Position numbers and translations under genes: made by a program. Under the pieces are notes generated by a model that did no database searches, had not been told where the DNA came from, and saw nothing but the letters and a program-made list of their open reading frames with translations. DNA of 33,510 bases from Tannerella sp. (GTDB taxonomy: Bacteria; Bacteroidota; Bacteroidia; Bacteroidales; Tannerellaceae), in NCBI GenBank assembly GCA_031270465.1, contig JAISXP010000021.1:1-33510 (forward strand), written 5' to 3'. Positions 9,710 through 16,901 of this stretch are shown in pieces; positions within the stretch are counted from its first letter, which is position 1; each line of letters opens with the position of its first letter.

Positions 9710-9985
9710 AGTATCCTTGCGAAATAACGGGATGATTTTCCCATTTTTTTTATTGGACGCATTTGGCTGCGCCGATTTTCAATTCAAGTTGCCGGAGAAA
9801 TCTTTCGAATCCCCGAGGTCGACACATCCCCGGCTCTGTGCCTGTCCCGCAGGAATAACATGCTGGAGGAAAACTGTCGTGTAGCTCCCCGAAGCGAATG
9901 GGCCATCCTCCGAAACGAATGTTTTGCGGCAGTCCGAGTTGCTCCATTCTTTTATCGGGTGCATGCAACTTTGCAATATTTCGCG
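9710..9985. other. Intergenic spacer between divergent units
   Basis: The full gap from 9621 to 10015 separates the TPR operon from the aminotransferase unit and holds their two -7 boxes. I found no convincing gene in it. Bases about 9757-9793 resemble bases about 4585-4620 (shared pattern CTGCG, ATTTTCA, TTCA, TTG), read in the minus direction as LRQLELKIGAAK and MRQSELKIDAVK. This could be a decayed dispersed repeat. Confidence 0.4.
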
Positions 9986-9993
9986 TACCTTTG
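9986..9993 (+). promoter_or_regulatory. -7 box upstream of the aminotransferase gene
   Basis: TACCTTTG matches the Bacteroidota -7 consensus TAnnTTTG. The predicted start of transcription is near 10000, giving a short leader of roughly 15 nt before the ATG at 10016. A TTTG at 9970-9973 is too close to be a normal -33 element. Confidence 0.5.
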
Positions 9994-10015
9994 CGCACCG
10001 TAAAAACAAACGTTT

Positions 10016-11194
10016 ATGAAACAATATGATTTTGACGAGGTCGTTGAACGCAGGGGTACCAACTGCCTGAAATACGACAAAATGAAAGACCTTTTCGGTC
10101 GCGCAGACTTGCTGCCGTTCTGGGTGGCGGACATGGATTTCCGTACGCCCGACTTTATTGTGGATGCACTGAAAAGACGCTGCGAACATCCGGTTTTCGG
10201 ATACACTTTCCCGCCGGACGAGTATTTCCCTTCAATTGTCCGCTGGGTGAAGCAGCTGTACGGCTTTGACATACGCACGGAATGGCTCAGCTACATTCCC
10301 GGCATCGTGAAGGGCATCGGGCTGGCGCTGGAATGTTTCACGAAAAAGGGCGACAGGGTGATTATCCAGCCGCCCGTTTATCATCCCTTCCGCATCATAC
10401 CCGAAAAGCTGCACCGCGAAGTGGTCTGCAATCCGCTGCGACTGGTGAACGGCGCGTACGAAATGGATTTCGAACAGCTGGAGGCGGTGATGGACAAAGA
10501 CTGCAGGGCGCTGATACTCTCAAGTCCGCACAATCCCGCAGGCATCGTTTGGGATAGAACGACGCTGCAGCGGCTTGCCGAAATATGCAGCCGCCACCAC
10601 GTTCTCGTGATTGCCGACGAAATCCATTCGGAGATGACGTTTCCCGGCTTCGAACACCATCCGTTCCCGACCGTATCGGACGAAGCCGCCGCGTGCAGCA
10701 TCACCTTCATGGCGCCCAGCAAGACGTTCAACATTGCCGGCATCGTATCCTCGTACGCCATCGTCCCGGACGGTGCGCTGCGCGAAGCGTTCTACTCTTT
10801 CCTGGAGTCATGCGAACTGAATCAGGGAACGATTTTTTCATACATCGCAACCGTCGCAGCCTATGTGCACGGCGGCGAATGGCGCAGGCAAATGCTTGAT
10901 TATGTAGCAGAAAACATCGCGTTCGTCGACGAATACGTCCGGGAAAACATTCCGCAAATCAAAGTATACCGTCCGCAAGCCTCGTTTCTGGTATGGCTGG
11001 ACTGCCGCGACCTGCAAATGACGCAGACGGAACTGTTCAGATTTGTCTGCGACAGGGCGGGACTGGCGCTGAACAGCGGCGTGACGTTCGGCCGGGAAGG
11101 CGAAGGATACCTCCGTATGAATGTCGGCTGTCCGCGTTCAATGCTCGAAAGAGGACTGAATGCACTTGGAAATGCAGTGAAAAGATTGAAATAA
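10016..11194 (+). CDS. MalY/PatB-family PLP-dependent aminotransferase (cystathionine beta-lyase type)
   Basis: The 392-aa protein is a fold-type I PLP enzyme. It begins with the MalY/PatB signature: DEVVERRGTNCLKYD, then LPFWVADMDFRTP. Further motifs are SSPHNPAG (about 169-176), the PLP-ring aspartate in ADEIHSEM (Asp201), and the Schiff-base lysine in MAPSKTFNIAG (Lys236). Characterised relatives cleave cystathionine or other C-S bonds to give homocysteine, pyruvate and ammonia; some are annotated only as aminotransferases, so the exact substrate is uncertain. It stands first in a plus-strand run with the FKBP and aroC genes, although the FKBP gene has its own -7 box. Length is normal for the family. 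Confidence 0.92.
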   Translation: MKQYDFDEVVERRGTNCLKYDKMKDLFGRADLLPFWVADMDFRTPDFIVDALKRRCEHPVFGYTFPPDEYFPSIVRWVKQLYGFDIRTEWLSYIPGIVKGIGLALECFTKKGDRVIIQPPVYHPFRIIPEKLHREVVCNPLRLVNGAYEMDFEQLEAVMDKDCRALILSSPHNPAGIVWDRTTLQRLAEICSRHHVLVIADEIHSEMTFPGFEHHPFPTVSDEAAACSITFMAPSKTFNIAGIVSSYAIVPDGALREAFYSFLESCELNQGTIFSYIATVAAYVHGGEWRRQMLDYVAENIAFVDEYVRENIPQIKVYRPQASFLVWLDCRDLQMTQTELFRFVCDRAGLALNSGVTFGREGEGYLRMNVGCPRSMLERGLNALGNAVKRLK

Positions 11195-11250
11195 TACTCT
11201 TTTCTTTACAGAAAACGGTTCCGTCCTGCGGCCATTGTGAATATTTATTG

Positions 11251-11258
11251 TAACTTTG
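11251..11258 (+). promoter_or_regulatory. -7 box upstream of the FKBP gene
   Basis: TAACTTTG matches TAnnTTTG and would start transcription near 11265, giving a leader of about 24 nt before the ATG at 11289. It indicates that the FKBP-aroC pair can be transcribed separately from the aminotransferase gene. Confidence 0.5.
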
Positions 11259-11288
11259 CCCGCTAAAATCTTTACATATAAATAAAAG

Positions 11289-11846
11289 ATGAAAATTGCA
11301 ATAGACAGCTTTGTATCGGTCATTTACGACCTGAACACAGGAACCGGCGATGACCGCAAACTGAAGGAATGCGCCACGGCAGAATCTCCACTGGAATTTA
11401 TTTTCGGGACGGGTGTCGTGCTGCCGGCCTTCGAAGACCGGTTGAAAGGACTGGAGGCGGGCGGGACTTTTCAGTTCTCGCTTCCGCCCGAACATGCCTA
11501 CGGCGAATATGAAGAGGAGAATGTGATTGAACTGCCGAAAAAGGTATTCGAAATGGACGGGCAATTCGATGCCGAATTTGTCCGTGAAGGCAGCGTCCTG
11601 CCGATGGAAAGTTCCGACGGATACCGTATGAACGGCACGGTGATGACTGTCGACACGGACACGGTCGTAATGAATTTCAATCATCCGCTGGCAGGCGAGA
11701 CGCTGCATTTCAGCGGCAAAGTGCTCACTGTCCGTCAGGCCACAGCCGAAGACATTGCGAAGCTGGGCGGCTGCGGTTGCGGCTGTCAGGACAGCAACTG
11801 CCACAGCGGTTCAGGTTCGAACGGGCACGGCTGCTGCTGCGGCTGA
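11289..11846 (+). CDS. SlyD-like FKBP-type peptidyl-prolyl isomerase
   Basis: The 185-aa protein has the split FKBP layout of SlyD: an N-terminal FKBP part (VSVIYDLNTG, then FIFGTGVVLPAFEDRLKGLE and FSLPPEHAYGEY), an inserted IF-type chaperone flap in the middle (EMDGQFDAEFVREGSVLPM), and return to the FKBP fold (VMNFNHPLAGETLHFSGKVL). NFNHPLAG is the hallmark of the SlyD group. The last 28 residues form a Cys/His-rich tail (GGCGCGCQDSNCHSG, ending HGCCCG), like the metal-binding tail of SlyD proteins. The expected role is proline isomerisation and folding assistance in the cytoplasm, possibly with Ni or Zn binding. There is no signal peptide. aroC starts 45 bp downstream. Confidence 0.93.
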   Translation: MKIAIDSFVSVIYDLNTGTGDDRKLKECATAESPLEFIFGTGVVLPAFEDRLKGLEAGGTFQFSLPPEHAYGEYEEENVIELPKKVFEMDGQFDAEFVREGSVLPMESSDGYRMNGTVMTVDTDTVVMNFNHPLAGETLHFSGKVLTVRQATAEDIAKLGGCGCGCQDSNCHSGSGSNGHGCCCG

Positions 11847-11891
11847 ACGCATTTCGCTTACGTCACATAATTATTATGCCGCATTAAACTG

Positions 11892-12962
11892 ATGAATACA
11901 TTCGGAAACATTTTTCGCCTTACCTCGTTCGGAGAGTCGCACGGCGCATGTATCGGCGGCATCATCGACGGCTGTCCGGCAGGATTGGCGATAGACGCGG
12001 ATTTCATTCAAAACGAACTGAACCGCAGGCGCCCCGGACAGTCCGCCCTCACGACGTCACGCAGGGAAGCGGACAGGGTAGAATTTCTTTCGGGCATCTA
12101 CAAAGGCATTGCGACAGGCACGCCGATAGGTTTCGTCGTGCGGAACGAAGACCAGCATTCCGAAGATTACGACAGTGTGAAAGATGCATTTCGTCCCTCT
12201 CACGCCGATTATACGTACCAAATCAAATACGGCATACGCGACCCTCGCGGAGGCGGACGGGCTTCCGCCCGCGAAACCGTTGTCCGCTGCGTTGGCGGCG
12301 CTGTGGCAAAACTGGCGCTTAACAGGCAAAATATAACCGTTCAGGCATATACGTCGCGCGTCGGCCATATCGGTCTCGACGGTTCATACGAAGATTACGA
12401 TTTGAGCCTGACGGAAACCAACCCCGTGCGCTGTCCCGACCCCGTCAGGGCGGCGGAAATGCAGGCGCTGATAGCCGCGGTGAAGTCGAAGGGCGACACG
12501 GTCGGAGGCATTGTAACCTGTGTCGTCAAAGGCGTGCCTGCGGGACTGGGCGAACCGGTATTCGGCAAACTGCATGCCGCGCTGGGAACTGCCATGCTGA
12601 GCATCAACGCCGCCAAAGGATTCGACTGCGGCATCGGGTTCGACGCGGCAGACTGTTTCGGATCGGAACAGAACGACCGCTTCTACAACGACAACGGACG
12701 CATCCGCACACGCACCAATTTTTCAGGCGGCATTCAAGGGGGAATCTCCAATGGGGAAGATATTTATTTCCGCGTGGCATTCAAGGCCGTAGCCACACTC
12801 CTGATGACGCAGCAGACCGTCGATAAAGACGGCAACGACACTCTCCTCAAAGTCTGCGGACGGCACGACCCCTGCGTCCTGCCGCGAGCCGTCCCCGTCG
12901 TCGAAGCCATGGCGGCTATGACCGTTCTTGATTATCAACTCATCAGGCAGTCCCGCAGTTGA
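11892..12962 (+). CDS. aroC: Chorismate synthase
   Basis: This enzyme converts 5-enolpyruvylshikimate-3-phosphate to chorismate using reduced FMN, the last step of the shikimate pathway for aromatic amino acids and other aromatics. All the family signatures are visible: SFGESHG at the N-terminus (His17), the RPSHADYTY segment, [11 protein letters not shown], the SINAAKGF stretch, [18 protein letters not shown], and [20 protein letters not shown] near the C-terminus. The length of 356 aa is normal. It starts 45 bp after the FKBP gene and probably shares its transcript; no separate promoter was found in the gap. It faces the S41 protease gene end-on across a gap of about 75 bp. Confidence 0.98.
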   Translation: MNTFGNIFRLTSFGESHGACIGGIIDGCPAGLAIDADFIQNELNRRRPGQSALTTSRREADRVEFLSGIYKGIATGTPIGFVVRNEDQHSEDYDSVKDAFRPSHADYTYQIKYGIRDPRGGGRASARETVVRCVGGAVAKLALNRQNITVQAYTSRVGHIGLDGSYEDYDLSLTETNPVRCPDPVRAAEMQALIAAVKSKGDTVGGIVTCVVKGVPAGLGEPVFGKLHAALGTAMLSINAAKGFDCGIGFDAADCFGSEQNDRFYNDNGRIRTRTNFSGGIQGGISNGEDIYFRVAFKAVATLLMTQQTVDKDGNDTLLKVCGRHDPCVLPRAVPVVEAMAAMTVLDYQLIRQSRS

Positions 12963-12991
12963 AATTCGATTTTCCGCACTGCACGCGAAAC

Positions 12992-13038
12992 AATCATGTT
13001 AAATCATGCCGCGCGCAGTATAAATACGCAACATGATT
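12992..13038. terminator. Weak inverted repeat between convergent genes
   Basis: AATCATGTT at 12992-13000 is the reverse complement of AACATGATT at 13030-13038, with a 29-nt interior. It sits between the ends of aroC (plus) and the S41 protease gene (minus), touching the latter's stop codon. The stem is short and A/T-rich with no T-run, so a terminator role is only possible. Confidence 0.25.
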
Positions 13039-14459
13039 CATCGCCTGCCGGTCTCCGAAATCATTTTCCCGTCCTTCGTTCTGTCGATTTTCAAGTCCCT
13101 GCGGATGGTATACGGCGGCAGCGCACGTCCCGAACGGGTCTCCACGTAAGGCGTGCCCGTAATGTCCTCAATCGCCTTTCCCAGCAGCGGGTCGCGATCG
13201 TCACCCCACGGATACAGCGGAAAATAATCCTCTTCAGCCGAAATGTCGGGAGCCAGCCCGCCCAGAAATGAATCATCGTCCTTCACGTTGGCAAGCCTGT
13301 ATATCATCAGATACATTCCCCAGTTTGAGATGCTTTCGTCCGCCACCCATTCATTTTTGACCTGTATCTGCGGCTGAAACAGTCCGCCCGCACAATATTT
13401 CCCGTGCGTCGTGTCGCCAATCTGGACAAGATTCAGATACGGCCGCAGTCCGACGATGGTCGATTCGGATGCTGAAGCGGAATATTCCGACGTGAGCACA
13501 TACAGGCGGCTCAGATTCATATTGACCGAGAGCGTGTCCGTGAATCTTTCCGCAAGGTCTTCGCCTTCACTTTTCAGGTATTTCTCGATATACGGATTCC
13601 ATATCTGCTTGAGATAAATCTGTTTGCTCTTGACAGCCTGCTCCGGCGCCAGAATACTGGTCAGCACGGACATCGTCCGCACGTATCCGCCGCCGTTGTA
13701 GCGCAAATCGAGCACCACGTCCGTCACGCCCTGCGATTTGAAGTTCGTAAAGACACGCTGCAGCTCCCCCTCCGACGCCTGCGTATAATCGGCATAGGAA
13801 AGATAGCCTATTTTATTACTGCCTTTTACAATCACCGTATCCTTCAGTATCGGGTTTTCGTACACTTGCTCGGCGCTCATAAAAATCAGCGTCGGGTCGG
13901 TTGCAATCCCTGCACTCGTCAATACCCCGCGCGAGAGTATAAGATCGGGAGCGTTATACAGTTCCGTACGGTTTTCGAGGGTGATGTATCCACCGTTTAT
14001 CCCGACGATAAAATCGCCGCGCTTCAGTCCCGCCTTGTCGGCAGGTGTGTCGGGATAAACGTACAGCACGATGGCAAACAGGGCATCCGAGTTCTCGAAT
14101 TGCCCGAAAATCAACGTGTAGCCATACGACGTCACATTGCCGTCAAACTCCCCCTGCAGCGCTTTTATATTGTCTGTCAGCATAGACCATTTGTCGTCCC
14201 TGTATTTCAGATTCTCAAAAAAGGCGAACGCATCAGTCTCCCTGTCCGGATATACCTTGTTCCAGTCCACGGTCGTACTCCAAAGATAATAATACTGCAT
14301 ATCCTCGTATACGAATTTATTAACCTTCGTAACTTCGGTTTCTTCTTCTTCCGGCGCGACAATCTCTTCTACACGATTGTATTCTTCGCCACACGAAACG
14401 GCGAACCATGCAAAACCGGCACACAACAGCCAAAACGGATTCAATACTTTTATTTTCAT
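13038..14459 (-). CDS. S41-family (C-terminal processing type) protease lipoprotein
   Basis: The 473-aa product begins with a lipoprotein signal peptide with lipobox AVSC (Cys23), so it should be anchored in the cell envelope. The start is the ATG at 14459. An in-frame GTG at 14483 overlapping the rlmH stop is possible, but it would lengthen the signal peptide unusually. A PDZ-like segment (PADKAGLKRGDFIVGING) precedes the S41 catalytic domain (KIGYLSYADY, VVLDLRYNGGGYV). The nucleophile is in SASASE (Ser329) and a lysine in THGKY (Lys354) lies 25 residues on, the same Ser-Lys spacing as in E. coli Tsp/Prc. It is downstream of rlmH by about 20 bp. Substrates are unknown. Confidence 0.92.
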   Translation of the reverse strand: MKIKVLNPFWLLCAGFAWFAVSCGEEYNRVEEIVAPEEEETEVTKVNKFVYEDMQYYYLWSTTVDWNKVYPDRETDAFAFFENLKYRDDKWSMLTDNIKALQGEFDGNVTSYGYTLIFGQFENSDALFAIVLYVYPDTPADKAGLKRGDFIVGINGGYITLENRTELYNAPDLILSRGVLTSAGIATDPTLIFMSAEQVYENPILKDTVIVKGSNKIGYLSYADYTQASEGELQRVFTNFKSQGVTDVVLDLRYNGGGYVRTMSVLTSILAPEQAVKSKQIYLKQIWNPYIEKYLKSEGEDLAERFTDTLSVNMNLSRLYVLTSEYSASASESTIVGLRPYLNLVQIGDTTHGKYCAGGLFQPQIQVKNEWVADESISNWGMYLMIYRLANVKDDDSFLGGLAPDISAEEDYFPLYPWGDDRDPLLGKAIEDITGTPYVETRSGRALPPYTIRRDLKIDRTKDGKMISETGRR

Positions 14460-14479
14460 AAATCTTAATGTTATAATTA

Positions 14480-14953
14480 TCACTCATGATGATACGGTTC
14501 TTTCCGCAGAATGGTCATCGCCCTGTACAGCTGTTCCGCGAAAAACGGACGAATCATCTGGTGCGAGAAAGTCATTTTACTCAAGGAGATGCGTTCCGGC
14601 ACAGCGTCATACACCTCGCTACTGAACCCGTATGGCCCGCCCGCAACGAATACAAGACGGCGGGAAACGATTTGCATCTTCTTTTCAATATACGACGCAA
14701 ACTGCACGGACGTGTACTCTTTTCCCTTTTCGTCCAGCAGCACGCAATTGTCGCCCGCCTGCAACGCTTTCAGGATATATTCGCCTTCGCGCGCTTTTTG
14801 CTGCATTTCCGTCAGACGTTTTCCTTTCCTTACGTCGGGAATCACTTCCGTTTCGAACGGGATGTAACGGGTCAACCGTTCCTCGTACGTCTTAAGCGCC
14901 TCATCCCAATAACCCGTATCTGTCTTGCCTATAACCAAAAACGTTATCTTCAT
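14480..14953 (-). CDS. rlmH: 23S rRNA (pseudouridine(1915)-N3)-methyltransferase RlmH
   Basis: This SPOUT-class methyltransferase modifies pseudouridine 1915 in helix 69 of 23S rRNA using S-adenosylmethionine. At 157 aa it has the family's usual size. It shows LLDEKGKEYTSVQFA, the SAM-binding knot motif FVAGGPYGF, and the almost invariant C-terminal block LSKMTFSHQMIRPFFAEQLY followed by RAMTILRKEPYHH. It is the first gene of a minus-strand pair with the S41 protease and lies divergent to the DUF4783-nadC unit. Confidence 0.98.
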   Translation of the reverse strand: MKITFLVIGKTDTGYWDEALKTYEERLTRYIPFETEVIPDVRKGKRLTEMQQKAREGEYILKALQAGDNCVLLDEKGKEYTSVQFASYIEKKMQIVSRRLVFVAGGPYGFSSEVYDAVPERISLSKMTFSHQMIRPFFAEQLYRAMTILRKEPYHHE

Positions 14954-15002
14954 CGTCCGTCAAATATATGTCCTGCATTCCGGACATCTTCTCATGTCGC
15001 TG

Positions 15003-15010
15003 CAAATATA
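15003..15010 (-). promoter_or_regulatory. Candidate -7 box for rlmH
   Basis: The minus strand reads TATATTTG, matching TAnnTTTG, with a predicted leader of about 40 nt. A second identical octamer on the minus strand at 14961-14968 would give an almost leaderless transcript. Either could serve. Confidence 0.4.
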
Positions 15011-15075
15011 AAACTTTTTTTTGTACGAACTCATCTATTTAATATTTTAAATAACCCGACTTCGAAAAAAATAAC

Positions 15076-15083
15076 TACCTTTG
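15076..15083 (+). promoter_or_regulatory. -7 box for the DUF4783-nadC operon
   Basis: TACCTTTG matches the -7 consensus and gives a leader of about 30 nt. A purine-rich GAGAGGAG at 15103-15110, 10 bp before the ATG at 15121, looks like a Shine-Dalgarno sequence, which is rarely prominent in this phylum. Confidence 0.5.
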
Positions 15084-15120
15084 TATGACAATATAATATA
15101 ACGAGAGGAGAATAACGATA

Positions 15121-15489
15121 ATGAAAAAATATGTACTTGTACTCGCACTTATGTCTGTTTCAGGCTTGTATGCTGCCGACATCACGATAATATCAAACGC
15201 ATTCGCATCCGGCAGCATGGTTTCGCTTGCCGCAAACATGGATACCGAAATCGACTTCGCCCTGCAGGGCAAAGCGCAAAAAATGAATGGCGCCCAGGCG
15301 ATCGCACAGTTGACCCGTTTTGTCGAAACCAACAAGCCGGCAGGATTTACGGTTGCGCATCATGCCGACAAGAAAGAAACGGGTTTTCTGGTCGGAAAAC
15401 TCGCTACCGACAATGGTGAATTTCGCGTAAATGTCACCTATGCAGTTAAAAATGATAAGATAATAATTCAATCCATCCGTATCGAATGA
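15121..15489 (+). CDS. DUF4783 family secreted protein
   Basis: The 122-aa product has a signal peptide (MKKYVLVLALMSVSGLYAAD, cleavage after YAA or nearby) and a compact alpha+beta domain with IDFALQGKAQKMNGAQAIAQ and the alternating C-terminal strands FRVNVTYAVKNDKIIIQSIR. This pattern fits DUF4783, an NTF2-like family of Bacteroidota of unknown function, frequently found beside nadC. Its stop codon overlaps the nadC start by 4 bp (ATGA), so translation is probably coupled. A periplasmic location is inferred. No catalytic residues can be named. Confidence 0.82.
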   Translation: MKKYVLVLALMSVSGLYAADITIISNAFASGSMVSLAANMDTEIDFALQGKAQKMNGAQAIAQLTRFVETNKPAGFTVAHHADKKETGFLVGKLATDNGEFRVNVTYAVKNDKIIIQSIRIE

Positions 15490-16343
15490 AAACAGCAGAC
15501 CGGTTGATCGACGAACTGATTACGCTTGCATTTGCCGAAGATGTCGGCGACGGCGACCATACGACCCTGTGTTGCATCCCTCCGTCGGCAAAGGGGAAAA
15601 GCCGGCTGATCATCAAGGAAGACGGCATTCTGGCCGGTATCGAGATGGCGATGCGCATCTTCCGGTATTTCGATTCCGCTCTGGCGGTCGACGTGTTTAT
15701 TCGCGACGGCTCGGAAGTGAAAAAGGGCGACATAGCCTTTACCGTCGAAGGCAGCATACGGTCGCTGCTGCAAACCGAACGTCTCGTGTTGAACGTGATG
15801 CAGCGTATGAGCGGCATCGCCACGACCACCCGTCGCTACGTGAAAGCCCTCGAAGGAACGCATACGCGCGTGCTCGATACCCGCAAGACAACACCCGGCA
15901 TGCGCATCGTCGAAAAAGAAGCTGTGCGCATCGGCGGAGGCGTCAACCACCGCATCGGACTTTTCGACATGATTCTGCTGAAAGACAATCATGTCGACTT
16001 TGCAGGAGGCATCGAACAGGCCATCACACACGCTAAATCGTATCTGAAGGAAAAGGGGAAAAACTTGAAAATAGAAATCGAAGTCCGCAACCTCGACGAG
16101 TTGGACGAAGCGCTGCGCGTTGGTGGCATAGACCGCATCATGCTCGACAACTTCAATCTCGCCGACACGAAGGAAGCCGTGCGCCGCATCGCAGGACGTT
16201 TCGAGACCGAGTCGTCCGGCGGCATCACCTTCGACACTCTGCGCAGCTACGCCGAATGTGGTGTTGATTTCATTTCCGCAGGCGCGCTGACCCATTCCGT
16301 CAAAAGCCTCGACATGAGTTTGAAGGCGGTGAAAATACCGTAA
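15486..16343 (+). CDS. nadC: Nicotinate-nucleotide pyrophosphorylase (quinolinate phosphoribosyltransferase)
   Basis: This enzyme converts quinolinate and PRPP to nicotinate mononucleotide, CO2 and pyrophosphate in de novo NAD synthesis. The 285-aa protein shows the N-terminal AFAEDVGDGDHTT, then QRMSGIAT, the phosphate-binding block DTRKTTPGMRIVEKEAVRIG with GGVNHRIGLFDMILLKDNH, IEIEVRNLDELDEAL, IMLDNF, and the C-terminal GVDFISAGALTHS. No key residue appears to be missing. Neither nadA nor nadB is in the window. It overlaps the DUF4783 gene by 4 bp. Confidence 0.98.
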   Translation: MKTADRLIDELITLAFAEDVGDGDHTTLCCIPPSAKGKSRLIIKEDGILAGIEMAMRIFRYFDSALAVDVFIRDGSEVKKGDIAFTVEGSIRSLLQTERLVLNVMQRMSGIATTTRRYVKALEGTHTRVLDTRKTTPGMRIVEKEAVRIGGGVNHRIGLFDMILLKDNHVDFAGGIEQAITHAKSYLKEKGKNLKIEIEVRNLDELDEALRVGGIDRIMLDNFNLADTKEAVRRIAGRFETESSGGITFDTLRSYAECGVDFISAGALTHSVKSLDMSLKAVKIP

Positions 16344-16395
16344 TTCAGGGATTCAAAAAATCGAGGGTTTTCGATGCTCCGATTTTCAAGGCATA

Positions 16396-16608
16396 TCAAT
16401 GTTGATGAGTCGAAAAGAAAATCCAGCCTTTATTTGTCGCAATCGCCCGATCGCAGTCATGTTCTCCTTCATTGTGGGATACATGAATGTAACCTTGTCT
16501 GACCGGCAGATATTCAAATAAATCGTTTAATTCTAATGCGGAAATCTGGTTTTCGCAACAGTCCAGCATTGTTAAGTTTCCACATCCTTCCATATCCAGT
16601 GAAGAAAA
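16396..16608 (-). pseudogene. C-terminal relic of a leucine-rich-repeat surface protein
   Basis: The minus frame ending at 16396 encodes about 70 residues. They read like one final repeat and the tail of the Bacteroidota BspA-type LRR proteins: SSLDMEGCGNLTMLDCCENQ followed by ISALELNDLFEYLPV, then EGEHDCDRAIATNKGW. In intact family members many such repeats precede this tail (pattern L..LDCS.NQLSAL). Here the homology stops at about 16608, where a cluster of unrelated repeats begins, and there is no signal peptide or body of the gene. I therefore read it as a truncated relic. A GTG at 16626 is the only upstream start in frame, and it lies inside the repeat region. Confidence 0.55.
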
Positions 16609-16612
16609 TACT

Positions 16613-16727
16613 ATGACGCGACTCACGAGTTGGTAATGACGCGACTCGTGATATTACCATGTCGCGCGTGCGGCAATACCAACCCGCGTGCAGTGTCATT
16701 ACCAACTCGTGAACAGCGTCATTATGT
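16613..16727. repeat. Cluster of 23-bp degenerate repeats inside an inverted repeat
   Basis: Five consecutive 23-bp units can be laid out from 16613, 16636, 16659, 16682 and 16705. Units 1 and 2 both open with ATGACGCGACTC, and units 4 and 5 share about 15 of 20 bases. At the same time bases 16613-16642 are the near-exact reverse complement of 16693-16722, with an 18-bp perfect core (TCACGAGTTGGTAATGAC). The motif ATTACCA and its complement recur throughout. The period is not a multiple of three, so it is not a coding repeat. It lies directly upstream of the LRR relic. Confidence 0.75.
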
Positions 16728-16820
16728 CATATAATCACGTAAAATCTAAAAGCCTGTTTCAACAATAAAACGACCTCGGCAGCAACAGTTTTTATCTTTT
16801 CACCGTTTCTCCGTGGTAAA

Positions 16821-16852
16821 AAAAAGGCCGTCCGAAACCGGACGGCCTTTTT
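16821..16852. terminator. Strong bidirectional intrinsic terminator
   Basis: A perfect 14-bp stem (AAAAAGGCCGTCCG at 16821-16834 with its complement at 16839-16852) encloses a 4-nt loop. On the minus strand it is followed by a run of eight T, matching the end of the 1949-aa protein gene 50 bp upstream on that strand. On the plus strand it also ends in a T-run and would stop read-through from nadC. Confidence 0.88.
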
Positions 16853-16901
16853 CATTTCTCAGGCGTATTGTCTGGCAGACAGACGTCTGTTTTTAACGGT
16901 T

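Noticed and set aside
9750-9998. An 82-codon minus-strand protein upstream of the aminotransferase gene
   Set aside because: It overlaps the aminotransferase promoter and shows no domain or signal; only the repeat-like LRQLELKIGAAK end is worth noting.
14460-14483. GTG start for the S41 protease overlapping the rlmH stop
   Set aside because: It would add eight hydrophobic residues before a complete lipoprotein signal peptide starting at the ATG at 14459. It is possible but less likely.
16613-16727. CRISPR array
   Set aside because: The units are degenerate, contiguous and without spacers, and there are no cas genes in the window.
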